In this document: piece by piece, positions 43,640-56,559 of the stretch | Numbering within the stretch: position 1 is the first letter of the stretch | Layout of the letters: every line of letters starts with the position of its first letter | Source of the DNA: Plenodomus lindquistii | Lineage: Eukaryota; Ascomycota; Dothideomycetes; Pleosporales; Leptosphaeriaceae | Assembly: GCA_025504975.1 (NCBI GenBank) | Contig: JANUWI010000002.1 | Span: 62,001-126,000 of the forward strand | Length of the DNA stretch: 64,000 nt | Direction of reading: 5' to 3' | Notes under the pieces: model-generated | Databases searched by the model: none | Seen by the model: the letters and a program-made list of their open reading frames with translations, nothing else | Told to the model about the DNA's origin: nothing | Program-made: the position numbers and the translations under genes

Positions 43640-44979
43640 TCTTCCAGTAGCGCTGGCGGTTGGCTCTGGCTAGAGTCTGCGGATCTAGCCGTAGGCTTAT
43701 GGTCTGGGGAAGGAGCCTTTGTCTTCCGGTGTCTTGATGGTACCGCTACCAAAAAGGCACTGGCAAATAAGAAATGGAGAAGCGAAATCGAAATGGGCTG
43801 GGGGAAAAAGGATAGACGGGCGAAACGGGCAAGAGGTGATCGACCTCCAGTCCTCTATAATACATTATTTCCCATTGAGCTTTCTTTCCATGACCAGTCT
43901 CATACGCTCCTCACAGTTCAATATCTCTCAATAGCAGCTCCTGATTGGCATGCATGGACTTGGGCAGGGCAAACGAGTCCAGCAACTCCAAACCGACCTA
44001 GCGCACACAATCGCCGCAGATGTCAGCAATAATCTGAATAAAATAGTGCTATTGAGTACCTGGGCTTGCAGAAAGCTCCAAGAGTCATTTGCGGTCATCG
44101 AGCTGGTGGTGATGGTGGTGAGACCTGACCTTGCCCCATTTGGGTTTGAATAGAAAGAACCGCAGTAGCAATAGGATGTGAGCACCGGCATAGCGGAAAG
44201 AAAGAGACAGATTCGTAATCATTTGCGATATGAGATGATGAGTTTAGGAGACCGCTGAAGTAGGAACTGACTTTGGGTCGCAATTGGGGTCGCACCGCAG
44301 TGGCTTTCAGGTACAGTTTCTTGCTGCACGTTGACGAGAAGAGCAGATCAACGACATGGATTCGGCTCCACGGTTGGGGATTTTGCGTGAACTTGTCGTG
44401 TACTGGTCGATTATTTGAATAATGTACCTTACGTCTGCATGAGGAGTGTGAAAGTTTGTAGGTCGTGATGATAGACAGTCGATACACTCATCACAGCAAT
44501 CAGTCAATCGGTCGAGGGAGGCATGCGAAGGTGAACCGGAAACTCTTCGGTTGCGGCTGGTCTGCATTGATTCGCGACGTTCACGTTGTCCACAATCGAT
44601 GAAGAAGCTCGGCAGTACGGTGACACTGGGGCAATCTCTACAATTCTCCCATTTGGGACATGACGTAATAGCGGGATTAGCGCGAGGCAGTTCCGAGGTA
44701 CTTGAGCAGCGGCACACGACTCCGTGGCACTCAAGTCGCACGCGTCACTAGAGCAACTCGACGGTGGTGACATGCAGCCTGCGCAAATGAAACGCTCGCC
44801 AAAAGCACGCCGCAAGATGCATGAGAGGACCGTCGCGTTTTCCAGGCTGCCATTGTAATCGTTGACAAGCCACATACGCCTTGCATCCGTTCAGGGCGAC
44901 GTCGCCTAGAGTAGTCCAAGCCCCTCATCGCAGTTGCATCTCCCAACTTGGCCAGAGAATGCTGGACCGCGCAGCAACA
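43640..44979. other. Divergent intergenic region
   Basis: This 1.3-kb spacer lies between the STE3 gene and a divergent membrane-protein gene. Open frames on either strand lack domains. It probably contains both promoters. Confidence 0.5.
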
Positions 44980-46278
44980 ATGGCAGACGATGCCGGCGCA
45001 TCAGCCCCGTCGCGCAACCTACGGCGGCGCAGTTCGCTCCTCTCCAATTTCTCGGACACGGCCTTCTCCTACCAGTCGTCAACGGACAACCTCCTCCGAG
45101 GAGGCAAGAGGACCGAGATGGCCCATTCCAAGCCTGCAGATGAGCCATCGTACTGGATCTCGGTCCCTGTTGTGGCTGCCATTGTACCAGCAATTGTAGG
45201 CTTGACGTACGAGAATGGCGCAGCCATTGCAACAGACTTGTTGATTCTCGCAATGGCAGCATGGTTTCTGCATTGGTGTGTGTCGGTTCCCTGGTGAGTA
45301 GTAATGCAGCAATTGAATCGCTACCGCTCATGTGGAAGAAGGCACTGGTATCACGCGGCCCAGGAGCGGCACTACGAGTACCCGGACGCGAGCCCCACGC
45401 AGTGCGAGAACAACATTGAGGAAGAAGACGAAGGAGACGGCCTTGAGAGCGCAGAGGAACGCACACTGTCTTCTGGAGAAGGAGGGCACAAGGCCGCCAC
45501 AACGACCACAACTGCGCAGGAGAATGCTCGCAAGGCATTGAGGCGGGAAGAGCTCACAGCACTGTTTGCATGCTTCGTTGGACCTCTACTAGGTGCAGCC
45601 CTGCTACACACGCTACGCGGCCAACTCACACGCACCGAAGGAATCGTGTCTGATTTCAACTTGCTCATCTTCGTCCTATTCTCCGAGTACAGGCCTATCA
45701 AACAAGTCATCAAGCTGCGCGACGAGAGAATCTGGCACCTCCAGCGCATCGTCAAAGCAGATCCCCAGGAACAACAAACGATTCAACAGCTTGCACAACG
45801 CGTAGCTGAGCTCGAAGCACGTTTAGACGCGCCTCTCCCCACCAACATCGACATTTCAGATATCAGCTCCAGGGTCACAGAAAAAACTCAACTGCAGCTC
45901 GACGCACTCACACGCGCAGTCCGCCGCTACGAGAAACGCCAAGTCACCGAGACGATGCAAATTGAAGCGCGCTTCAGGGAAACGGAGATTCGCCTCAGAG
46001 ATGCATTGTCGCTGGCTGCAGCAGCTGCACGCACTGGACAACAGCCTGGATTCATCACTATGGCTGTTAGATGGGCTGTGGGCATCATCACGGGTGCTAT
46101 CGCAACAGTTACAAGTATCGCATTCTATCCCTTTAGAGCTTTCGCGTCCAGCGTCGCATACATAGAGTCCATGTTCATCAAAGACAAGCGCGGATCGCGA
46201 AAACGGAATCGCGTAGGCAACGGGAAAGCGTATTCTCCCATGTCATCATCAAGGATACGATCGAAAAGTAGACAGTAA
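44980..46278 (+). CDS. Multi-pass membrane protein with coiled coil, unrecognised
   Basis: Two exons, 44980-45293 and 45342-46278 (48-bp intron, GTGAGT donor), give 416 residues. A Ser/Arg-rich N-terminus (1-57) precedes two membrane segments (about 61-75 and 81-103). An acidic loop (EEEDEGDG) and a Thr run follow, then two more hydrophobic segments (about 178-198 and 208-224) and a long coiled coil (about 235-340, QQLAQRVAELEARLD). A final hydrophobic stretch (about 350-385, AVGIITGAIATVTSIAFYPF) and a basic tail end the protein. The start context CAACAATGG is good. I do not recognise the family; it looks like an endomembrane or organelle protein conserved among filamentous fungi, which is inference. 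Confidence 0.75.
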
Positions 46279-46757
46279 TACTCCTACACATCCAATTCAA
46301 TCAATCAATCAATTCATCAATCACATGAAGTTGTTACTCGAGTCATCGTTGATCGCAAAACACAAATCAGGTCACGTCATGTCATGTCGTACCCAAAATA
46401 ATCACCACGCAAGGACTCACACCCCAATTACCTACCTAGTCCAACGACGAAAACGGTATCCCGCACTCATGCACTGTAACCACTCGTACTCCACCCGGAG
46501 ATAAAGATAAAGCTTGCAACTTCACTATCATTGCTTCGTCGTGTACTTTCTACCCCGCTACCCCACTATTGACAGCTAGCCCTGTAGTATACCAGTCAAC
46601 TACCCGACCCTAGACGCGAAGCCATCGTACATAACGCGTCTTTCCCCTCCCTGCGCCCCTCTCTCTTTTCGCAAGCTCCATAGATACTTACTTACTACAT
46701 ACTTTTACATTGTCAACCGTGATACATACTTGAAGAGGAGGTTTATTTGACGAAAAG
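46279..46757. other. Intergenic spacer
   Basis: It contains a short (AATC)n run at about 46296-46322 and CT-rich leader sequence for the hydrolase. No gene is seen. Confidence 0.5.
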
Positions 46758-48128
46758 ATGCCACTATCATCTGACATTAGCGTTTCGACCTCGAAATTTC
46801 AAAGCAGCGAAATTGACGAGGAAACGAAGCAATTTAATCAAAAGTTGATCAAGATTTGGGCAGAGGGGCCGAGGTGGTATGAGGTTTGTTGTTGTCTCTC
46901 TTTCACCCCTTTTTTTTTTCTTTCTTTCTCTCCCCCTTTGGCACACTTCTTCCTTTACTTTTCCTCGTTGACAAATTTGGCTCGAAAACTCTCACACCCC
47001 TAATCTTTGTCCATCTAACCAACTACTCACCAGGTCGGCGCACCAACCTACCGCACCCACCGCTGGGAAGGCAAAACGCCACTACCAAAACCCATCGTCC
47101 TACCCTCTGGATACAACGGCGCGTTGCCGTCGCGGGAAAGCGGGCGGGAGATTCCGTACCGTGTGTTTGAGCCTGAGAGTGGGAAGGAAGGGAGTAGGGG
47201 CGTGTATATGCATATTCATGGGGGTGGGTGGGTGTTGATGAGTGAGGCTTAGTATGTTTGGTTTTCTTATTTCTTCTTATTGGGGATTTATGGTGGTGGT
47301 GGTGTTGTTGTTGATGGAATGGGTGCGTTGGTGGGAGTGGGTGGGGGAGTGAGGAAGTTGGGTAAAGAATGGTGAATGATTGCTAACATATTGTATAGTC
47401 AGGATCCCTATCTCAAGTACATGGCCGATACATACAACCTCACCGTCGTATCGATTGGATATCGTCTTGCGCCCGAGGACCCATGGCCAAAGGGCGTAGA
47501 AGATTGCTATGATGCTGCAGAATGGTTTGTTGAGAATAGCAAGGACAAGTTTGGCGGCGAGCTTTTGTTCACTGGCGGTGAGGTACGTTCTTGTTCCCCT
47601 GTCCTCCTCGGTTGCCCTTTGTGCTGACCTGCGATAAAGTCGGCTGGCGGTCACTTGGCCATGCTAGTCGCCCTGCACCTCCTCACCTCCAAGCCTGATT
47701 TCGCATTCAAAGGCCTCCTTCTGCACTTTGGCTGCTACGATCTTTCGTCTTTCCTGCCGCATGTGCACCATCACGACCTCTCCCTCGTTATAGATCACGA
47801 CGTCATGTCTTCCTACATCTCTGCCCTCCTGCCCAACACCACGGAAGCTCAGCGACGCGATCCAAGCATCAGCCCCTTTTGGACGGATCTGCGGAAGTAT
47901 GGAGACAAGCTGCCGCCGGCACTGTTTACGTGTGGAAGTGAGGATCCGTTGCTAGACGACAGTGTGATGATGGGGGCGAAGTGGGGAATGTGGGGTGGCG
48001 AGAGTATAGTCAAGATATATCGGGGGGCACCGCATGGGTTCATTGGGTTTGCCCGCGGGACGATCAAAGCGGTAGGGGAGGCGCTGGATGATATGGGGGT
48101 ATTCATCGATGAGAAGATTAGCAGGTAG
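46758..48128 (+). CDS. Alpha/beta hydrolase, hormone-sensitive-lipase (HSL) family esterase
   Basis: Four exons, 46758-46883, 47034-47251, 47399-47582 and 47640-48128, give 338 residues. The oxyanion motif HGGGW is at 104-108 (exon 2). The nucleophile elbow GESAGG is completed by the exon 3/4 junction, giving catalytic Ser177. Asp278 is in CGSEDPLLDD and His308 in APHGF. GYRLAPEDPWP is the usual HSL motif between the two loops. No signal peptide is seen, so it is probably cytosolic. It should hydrolyse short-chain esters or lactones; the natural substrate is unknown. The first donor is GTTTGT, acceptable in fungi; the others are GTATGT and GTACGT, and GCTAAC precedes the second acceptor. The frame is intact throughout. 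Confidence 0.92.
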
Positions 48129-48191
48129 AAAGAGTAGAGGTGATTGAGTTTTATGGTACGTCGTTGATCGCGCGGGGTGCTGTACTGCCGT

Positions 48192-50041
48192 CTATTCCAG
48201 CAGAAACTCGTTGGGCTGTGCCACGAACCGTCTTATGTGGACACGCCGTCCGTGGTGAAAGGTCAAGCAATGAGAAGCGGACCCTAGCAGTCGATAAGTC
48301 CAAGTACTTTTGAACACATGTTCATGCTTTCGCGCCCATCCTCCCAGATCGCGCTCTGGCCGAAGTATCAAGGTCAGTCCTCCGGTTGGCCAGTGACGAT
48401 ACTTTTTAAATAATTTGAATTTTCCAAGATTGTACTCGAAATACTGCATGATGATTGTGTCTCCTGGCTGAACAGCAACCCCGGTGACGCCAAAGTAGAA
48501 GAAAGGAGAATTGGGATATTCAGCACAGAAAACAGTCTGGCCGCCAAACGTTTCCGTGAGGTACTCCTCAATGGAGGACACATCTGATTGATCTTGTGTG
48601 TCGAGTTTAGCCTCGGAGACTAACTTGCGGAGCATACCACGAAGACGTTTCGGATGGGACATGATTTCTGGCTGCCAGGTGTAACGGCGGGCTGTGTCGG
48701 CCAAGGTCTCCATGATTACGGCCACGCATATTTTGGTATTTTTCCCGATGCAAGCGTAATCGATCGAATCGCATCGAGGACCCGGCTGCTCCTGGCTACA
48801 TTCACTTCCAGAACGACCAAAGCCCCCGATTCTTGCAGGCGGCTGTGCGGAACCGAACCGGTCATTGTGCAATGAATTATTGAGGGATGTTGAGCACTGA
48901 TGACCTTGGCATCAATCTTGATGGAAGTCAGTGGCCTCGACTCTTGACGTTGTATTCGCCAATCGGGAGCAAACGAAGGCCATCCAGGGTGACTTGGCAT
49001 ATGTTGCCGTTGAAAAATTGCTTCCAGAATGTCTCCGAACAGGCCAGCACTGATACATTGCATGGCAAACATTTTGTACGTCTCCTGTACGTCTTGGGCG
49101 TAGTCGTAATGCACAACACTCAGAGTGTCTTCGTCCGCCATGCCGAGCAAAGCGTGAATGCGGTCTCTGTCATCAGTACATTTGTACGCGTGGAACTGCT
49201 CCATAATAGCCACCATGTTCAATAGGTTGAACTGGGACCGTGGAGGAATTCTGTCACCAGTGTTTTGCCTCCATAGAGAAACCACATCATTAACAGCGGC
49301 GATGTGGTCCGGGTAAAGCTTGCTTATGCTCGCCAGGGCAGTCAAGGCAGTGTCAAAGCGTGCCCAGGACATGTTCAGCACGCCGCAAAACATTTCTACG
49401 TCGGGATTGAAAACGACTTCTTGAATAATCCAAAGTCGGGTAAACCATGGAACTTGAAGGAAGCAAGATGCGTGCTGGATCTTTTGGAAAATCGAGTTTC
49501 TCTCCGTCTGATCCGGCGCCTGACTGTCAAAAGTAACGTTCAACATAGCGAACGCTGCTTGCTGAGAAAGTTGTGAGAATGACTGTAAGGCCCGCATGCC
49601 CTTGTATTCTGCGGATGAATCATCAAAGGGCCCAAGCCATGCAAGAACCCGACGCGACCCACGGAAGATCTGTCGCATCAAAGGGATTTGTTTCGACTTT
49701 TCGTCATCATCGCCTTGATTGATACATAGCGCGTCTGCCCACAACTTTCTTTTATCAAGTCGGTCTCGAAAGCGGCGTAAAGCGCTATCAAGATTTGCAG
49801 TCACCAGGATGTGTGCATTACGGTCGATGCAGACTGGCCAAGCGAGGAGGGGTGGTCCCCAGGTGTATGAGATGGCTTCGTATTCACCTTGGACATGGTA
49901 ACAGATGGCTTGGTGGAATGAGAGGTGGAGGGGTGCTTCCACCTGCAACGCTGGCTCTAGAAGGATGATGCGGATGTGCGTGGGGCCTTGCAATGGCTGG
50001 TAGATATATGGAGTGCTTTGGACGCGCGTTGCAGGGTCCAT
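48192..50041 (-). CDS. HET-domain (heterokaryon incompatibility) protein with an apparent frameshift
   Basis: Frame A runs from 50041 to a TAA at 48716 (441 codons). The HET domain is near the N-terminus: YEAISYTWGPP (about 53-63), LWADALCINQGDDDEK (about 99-114) and the RIFRGSRRVLAWLGP-type block. Frame A ends right after GKIPKYAWP. The continuation typical of these proteins, METLADTARRYTWQPE..., lies immediately downstream in another frame (frame B, to a stop at 48192) with no plausible intron between. Joined, the product would be about 615 residues, a normal HET size. I infer a single indel near 48716-48722, either a real inactivating mutation or a sequencing error. HET proteins trigger self/non-self recognition and cell death at hyphal fusion. 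Confidence 0.75.
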
Positions 50042-50523
50042 GGCTGGAGAAGGAAGACGAGCAAAGAGAAGTGAAGGTGATGAGATTGAGGAGGGGTAGA
50101 CATGTCAGCACATGTCAGCAACAGTTGAGCGTGCCTTCTTGCTGCGGCCAGGTGCAGTCATCTTGCGAGAGTGAGGAAGGTGCATTTGGCCAATCACGGG
50201 CCGTTTCATGTTCAGCATGTGATAAGCGAGCGAAGCAGGAAGCTGTTCAGAAAATGAGCATCAGCCATGAGACGACTGAAGTGCTCATGGTGTTGTCATG
50301 AATGGTCAACATTGCATGATATATTGTGGTGATGTGTTCTGAAGAGGCGTACAGGGGACTTGTCGTCGATAAGCAGAGTAGGCGGAGCCGCGAACCGTGC
50401 GCCAACTCCGTCATACTGTGCGCGCTATCGCCCTAAGCTCTGCCGACGCGGCTGCCAAAACTTGGGCTCAACACGTCAACACCATGCCCTAAATCGCGAC
50501 GTTCACAATTGGCGCATATAACC
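50042..50523. promoter_or_regulatory. Divergent promoter region, HET gene and P5B ATPase
   Basis: This 482-bp spacer between the divergent HET and ATPase start codons contains no supported gene. Confidence 0.5.
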
Positions 50524-53500
50524 ATGGCCGACAACGGGAGCCCAGAACGGCGCCGTCCGCGACGGATGAGCGCCATGTACCGCCGTGGCTCTCATCTGAG
50601 CGAGTACGTGACACGATGGCGACGACGTCTACTAGTGGTGGCAGGGTGGCACAACAACTGACGTGTGGCGCAGGGCAAGCTTCATGGAAGACGTCGAAAT
50701 GGCACAAGATGAGGTATTCGAACTCGGCCCCATGCCCGCTGCCCAACACGCGCGCCCATACCCGCACCACCACCCCTACCACCGCACCCGCCGAAGAAAG
50801 AGGCCTGGTCAGCTGCTGACAAAGACAACACAGGTCTTCTCCGGCCCCATGAGCGAGAGCGTCCCCACGAGCGTCTCGGCCTTTTCCCACCGCCGACGGA
50901 ACCGCGCCGACTCGACGGCCAGCCTGACGAGCTTTGCCTACTACGACGAGGAGCAGGACTCTGAGCAGGGCACCGAGGACGAGGACAGCGCCATATTGGA
51001 CGACGGCGAGAGCGAGTACAATGGCTACACGGCCGAGGATCTCGAGGACATGGAGGCCGGCCTGTCGTCGCAGTCGTCGCAGACAGGCTCGCCGTCACCG
51101 TCGCGGCGCAAGTCAAGTGGCAGTATGAAATCTGCGAAACGGCCACTGCTACGAAGACACTCCTCCACAGGCAGTGCAGCGTCTGGCATCGACTGGAGAG
51201 GGAGGAGATCGAACCAGAAAATCTACATCATGACCGAAGACTTGACCATTGTGGTGGCAGGTTTCAAGACGTCGCCCATTGGATTCGCTGTATACGCTAC
51301 CATCTGCATTGCGACCCTTGGGCTCGGCTGGCTGCTGTTCAGATGGCTGCCCAAATGGAGGGTTGCCATTATAGGGAGATCCACACCCATCAAGGACTGC
51401 GACTGGGTCGTCATCGAGAATCAGTGGGGAGAGTTTGCCCTGCAAGACGTCACTCGCCAGGCCTACGGCCGGTCGCTCTCCACAGTCTTTGGAGAGACCG
51501 AAAAAGGGCGTCTGGGACATTGGGATGAGGATGAAGACCCGCTCATCAAAGAGCTGTGCTGCCTCGACTACCGCTACATTCGCTTCGTCTACCACCCCCT
51601 CAAAGACAAGTTTGTACTTGCCAACACCTGGAAAGATCCTACCTGGACTGAAGTCACCGCCCTCCGACAAGGTCTCGACAACGATGAGCGCGACTATCGC
51701 GAGCTGGTCTTTGGAAAGAACATGATTGACATTGCCGAGAAGACTGTTGGCCAGCTCTTGGTCGACGAGGTCTTTCATCCTTTCTACGTGTTCCAAATCG
51801 CCAGTCTGTTCCTCTGGTCCATTGACGAATACTACTACTACGCCTGCGCCATCTTCATCATTTCTGCTGTCAGTATCGTCACCACTCTACTAGAGACCAA
51901 AGCTTCGATGAAGCGTTTGCGTGAGGTCTCCAGATTCGAATGCGAAGTTCGTGTCTTGAGAAGTGGTTTCTGGACCCACGTTGATTCTACAGTCCTCGTT
52001 CCTGGAGATGTCTACGAAGTTACCGACCCTGCGCTCACCGTCCTGCCCTGCGACAGTCTGCTTCTCTCTGGTGACTGCATTGTCAACGAGAGTATGTTGA
52101 CTGGCGAGTCCATTCCAGTGTCAAAAATTCCTGTCTCCAATTCATCGCTCGAGCTCCTCGATCTTAGTGCTTCCGCCGTTCACCCAGAGGTCGCACGTCA
52201 CATGCTGTTCAGCGGAACCAAGATTATTCGCGCTCGCAGGCCGCACGAAGATCACGAAGATGATGAGGCAGCGGCACTTGCCATGGTCGTTCGCACTGGC
52301 TTCAATACCACCAAAGGAGCTCTTGTACGCTCCATGCTCTTCCCGAAGCCATCTGGTTTCAAGTTCTATCGCGACTCTTTCCGCTACATCTCCGTCATGG
52401 CCTTTATTGCCATGATTGGATTCGTTGCATCTTTCATCAACTTTGTCCACCTCGGCCTTGCTTGGCATTTGATCGTTGTTCGAGCCCTCGACTTGATCAC
52501 CATTGTCGTTCCTCCTGCGTTGCCTGCCACCCTGACTATTGGTACAAGCTTTGCTCTGTCTCGCCTGAAGCAGAAACAGATCTTCTGCATCAGCCCCCAA
52601 CGTGTGAACGTCGGTGGGAAGCTCGATGTGGTCTGCTTCGACAAGACTGGAACCCTCACCGAAGAAGGTCTCGACGTACTGGGTGTTCGTGTGGTTGAGC
52701 GACCGCGCAACAGGTTCAGTGAACTTCTTGCGGATCCCTACGACATCCTACCATCATCCTATCACGACCGTGACCCCACCGTGGAGTACCTCGCTCATAA
52801 GACCATTCTCTACACCATGGCTACCTGTCACTCATTGCGCAAGATTGACGACGAGCTTCTTGGTGACCCACTGGACGTTAAGATGTTTGATTTCACTGGC
52901 TGGAACTATGATGAGGGAGAGCAAAAGTCTGGCAATGCACATGACGAAGACCCCGAACAGAAGCTCTCTCCCTCAGTCGCACGTCCACCCGCTGGTCGCG
53001 AATACGATATTGATGACAACGAGGAAGATCCAAACAGGAAGCCTGTCGAACTTGGTGTTCTCAAAGCCTTCGAGTTTGTGTCCCAGCTTCGGCGCGCCAG
53101 TGTCATTGTTAGGCAGTTTGGTTCCAAGAGCGGCCAGATCTACGTCAAGGGTGCTCCTGAGGTCATGAAGGAGATCTGCCGACCAGAGACTTTCCCTTCT
53201 GACTACGAAGAACTCCTTGCCTTTTACACCCACCGTGGTTTCCGTGTCATTGCATGTGCTAGCAAGTCAATTGCCAAGCTCAACTGGCTCAAGGTGCAGA
53301 AGATGAGGCGAGACGAGGCTGAGAGCGAGCTTGACTTTGCTGGCTTCATCATCTTTGAAAATAAGCTCAAAGACAGCACCGCGCCTGTCATCGAAGAGCT
53401 TGAGCGCGCCAACATCCGCAAGACCATGTGCACTGGTGACAACATCCTCACTGCCATCAGTGTAGCTCGTGAGTGTGGACTGATCAACAAGACTGCGCAC

Positions 53501-54736
53501 TGTTTCGTCCCCCATTTTGTGGAAGGAGATTCGCGCACTGCGCTGTCGAAATTGGCATGGGAGTCTGTCGATGATCCAATGTTCAAGCTTGATGAGAACA
53601 CACTCAAGCCACTGCCGCCGCCACCAGAGGCTGACGTCTCGCTACCTTACGACATCTCTAATCTTCGCAACTACAGTCTGGCTGTCAGTGGTGACGTCTT
53701 CCGCTGGGTAATCGATTTCGCCTCTGAAAACGTTCTACGCGAGATGCTAGTCTGTGGTCAAGTCTTTGCTCGTATGTCACCCGATGAAAAGCATGAACTT
53801 GTCGAAAAGCTTCAATCCATCGACTACTGTGTCGGTTTCTGTGGTGATGGTGCCAACGACTGCGGTGCTCTCAAAGCTGCCGATGTGGGTATTTCCCTCT
53901 CCGAAGCAGAAGCTTCCGTCGCTGCGCCGTTCACGTCCCGCCAGTTCGACATCAGCTGCGTGCCCCAAGTCATCAAGGAAGGTCGTGCTGCGCTCGTCAC
54001 GAGCTTCAGTTGCTTCAAGTATATGAGCTTGTACAGCGCCATTCAGTTCTGCTCCGTATCCTTTCTCTACGCCAGCGCATCCAACCTCGGCGACTTTCAG
54101 TTCCTCTTCATCGACTTGCTGCTCATCCTGCCCATCGCCATCTTCATGGGCTGGTCTGGCGCCTACCCTGTTCTCTCCCGCAAACGTCCCACCGCCAACC
54201 TCGTCAGTCGGAAGGTGCTCACCCCACTGCTTGGGCAAATGGTGTTTTGCATCCTGGTTCAGTTCATTGCCTTCCACTTTGTCCAGCTGCAGGAATGGTA
54301 CCAACCTCCCATCATCGACCCCAACCACAGCAACTCTCTCAACAGCCAGAACACTGCGCTATTCCTGGTATCCTGTTTCCAGTACATTCTCTCCGCCGTT
54401 GTGTTATCAATCGGGAAACCCTACCGCGAACCAATGTCCCGCAACTTGCCATTCATCACCACCATCTTCGTCACCCTGGCAATCACCGCGTACATGCTGT
54501 TTGACCCTGCAGAATGGGTCATGGAGTGGATGGAACTTACGTTTATGGACAATGGTTTCAAGGTGTTCATCATGACGTTGGGACTCGGCAACTTTGCTGC
54601 AGCGTATGTGAGTGAGCACTACTTGTTCCCTGGGTTGGCGAAGTGGATTGGCGTGTTGAAGGTGCGTGTGGGAGGTGAGAGGTGGCGCAAGAAGAGGAAG
54701 GAGTACAAGATTATTGCCGAGAGTATGAGAATGTAG
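50524..54736 (+). CDS. YPK9: P5B-type cation/polyamine-transporting ATPase (YPK9/ATP13A2 family)
   Basis: Exon 1 (50524-50603, start in ACCATGGCC) and exon 2 (50674-54736), joined at GTACGT/GCGCAG, give 1380 residues. The long N-terminus is Ser/Asp-rich and precedes the first hydrophobic hairpin. The P5B-specific PPALPATLTIG motif in TM4 starts at about 640, and the phosphorylation motif DKTGTLT has Asp683. TGES (actuator), KGAPEV (nucleotide binding) and GDGANDCGALKAADVG (hinge) are all present, so the pump should be active. Yeast Ypk9 and human ATP13A2 (PARK9) reside in vacuole or lysosome membranes and are linked to Mn2+ resistance and polyamine export; the role here is inferred by family. 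About ten membrane segments are visible. Length is slightly below yeast Ypk9 (about 1470). Confidence 0.95.
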
Positions 54737-55258
54737 ATATGTGTGAATGTGTTTAGAGAAAGTGTGGAGGAGTATGAGGTGGCGTTGTATATGAGAAATA
54801 GAGTTATTGTGTGTATACATGTAGATAGCAGGATGAAAGACGAGGAGAGATGTGAATACCAAAAACATTCTCATGCGAGAGACTTGGTCTGAAGTCGCCT
54901 GCCATATGCGATGAAGTAGATACGCCCATAGCCTACCATGTTCAACACTGTGCTACCCTCGGATTTCACCTTCTACCAGTTTCTATCATCATCTTGCGCA
55001 ACGTTGAGCGCGTTTCGACACGCCTTCACCGCAGCTGTAGTCCCTCACGTCTCCCACTCACCATCACGTCACCGCTCTCCTCTCCAATCTCGCGTCTCAC
55101 CCCACCATATCAATATTCGATATACCTACCTGTCCATCCCACATCCTCTTTACCTCGTCCTTTCCCACTATCACACAAACATCTTTCTCATACACGCACA
55201 AACAACACCCAATACAACACCACACTCCTACAAACCCAACACAAACTATCCAATCACC
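54737..55258. other. Intergenic spacer
   Basis: It contains the 3' end of the ATPase gene and a C/A-rich leader for the next gene. No gene is seen. Confidence 0.5.
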
Positions 55259-55871
55259 ATGCCGCCTAAGAGAAACACCGCAGCTACGACTGGCGATGGC
55301 GAGGGTGAAGGCGGTGTAAGTCACACACTCCTCCTAGCAGTCAGGCAGGCAGGCAGGCAGGTGATGAGAAAGGATGATGCTAATGATGTTGTGTGTGAAT
55401 ACAGGCATTCCGCTGGACGCCTGAACTCGAGCGCAAACTACTGGTTCTGATTCAAGGACGTCAGTTGAATGGCGCAGAGTATGAGCGTCTTTTGAGTGTG
55501 TTTCCTGGTTAGTCTCCTCCTCCCCCCTCTCCACTTCTTACTTACAACGTGCTAATCCACCCGCTCGCTTACCAGGAACAAACCTCAACGGCGTCAAGAT
55601 TCGTTGTTCGCGGCTGCGCGTTGAGCAGCGGAGGTTGTACGAGGAGTATGGGTGGGATATTGAGAGTGGGCTTGTTTTTGCGAAGAAGAGGGGTGCGAAG
55701 GCTTTGGATGGAGAGGGGGAGAAGGCAGCGAAGAAGCCGCGCGTGAAGAAGGGTGGAAAGAAGGGGGGTGGGGAGGAGGCGCAGGGCGATGAGGTGGTTA
55801 AGGAAGATGAGGTTCTTGAGGAGGAGGAGGGCGAGGTTGTCAAGGAGGAGATTGTTGATGAGGAGACTTGA
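55259..55871 (+). CDS. Small basic/acidic protein with SANT-like helix block, copy A of a tandem pair
   Basis: Three exons, 55259-55315, 55405-55507 and 55576-55871, give 151 residues. MPPKRNTAATT is followed by FRWTPELERKLLVLIQGR (a Myb/SANT-like first helix) and ILSRLRVEQRRLYEEYGW-type basic helices. A Lys-rich stretch (KKPRVKKGGKKGG) and a very acidic tail (EDEVLEEEEGEVVKEE) end it. The next gene (56560-57342) has the same layout. The Lys-rich segment may be a nuclear localisation signal. Chromatin or DNA binding is plausible but unproven. Intron 1 contains a (CAGG)5 run. Confidence 0.8.
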
Positions 55872-56559
55872 GGGGTTGGGGTTGTGCGTATACTTCTGGC
55901 TTCGCTGGCTGGGTTGGATCTACATGGGTTGAAGGTATCAGAAAGGGGATGAGGGGGTGATATACGGATATATATAGCGATGCCGATGCCGATGCATGGT
56001 CGGTGCACCAGATGGGATATATGGAGCACACTACGGGCAGAGTCACTTGAAGAGAGTTCAACGACGCTCCAAGACACTATGGAGTCTTCGAATTACATTA
56101 CACGGATGCATCTAACCGCCAACACGAAAAAAAAGTGTGCGTGACTGCATCCCATGATATCAGCATACTCACACCGACGACTATGATCTCACTCTCTCCA
56201 CGCGCATCTAAAAGTGAACTGAAATGAACTGAATTCCAAAGAAAGCCGTGACTCTTCCCTCCCCCTCTCTCGAACTTACTCCATCACTCCCCACCAATCT
56301 CTCACATTCGGCTGGACTTCACTCTCACTCTCAGCGTACACTCTCACTTCCCCGCTCTCCAGCCAGCCAGCCAGCCAGCCAGCCAGACAGCGAGGCATAA
56401 AACCCAGTCTCTCTCCTCGTCTCATGGACTGACTCTCCACCACTCCTTCCTTCTCTTCGTTGGATATCAAAACGCTTCTTTTGCTTTGCTCAGCTATACC
56501 TACCTGACCTCCAACACAGAACTCTCCATCCACAGACTGCACACATCAACAACACAACC
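55872..56559. other. Spacer between the tandem paralogs
   Basis: No gene supported. It contains a (CCAG)7 run at 56359-56386, in the promoter of copy B. Confidence 0.5.
56359..56386. repeat. (CCAG)7 microsatellite
   Basis: Seven tandem CCAG units, read directly, about 170 bp upstream of the copy B start. Confidence 0.9.

Noticed and set aside
53777..54328. 183-codon minus-strand frame inside the P5B ATPase gene
   Set aside because: It is the antisense shadow of a highly conserved coding exon.
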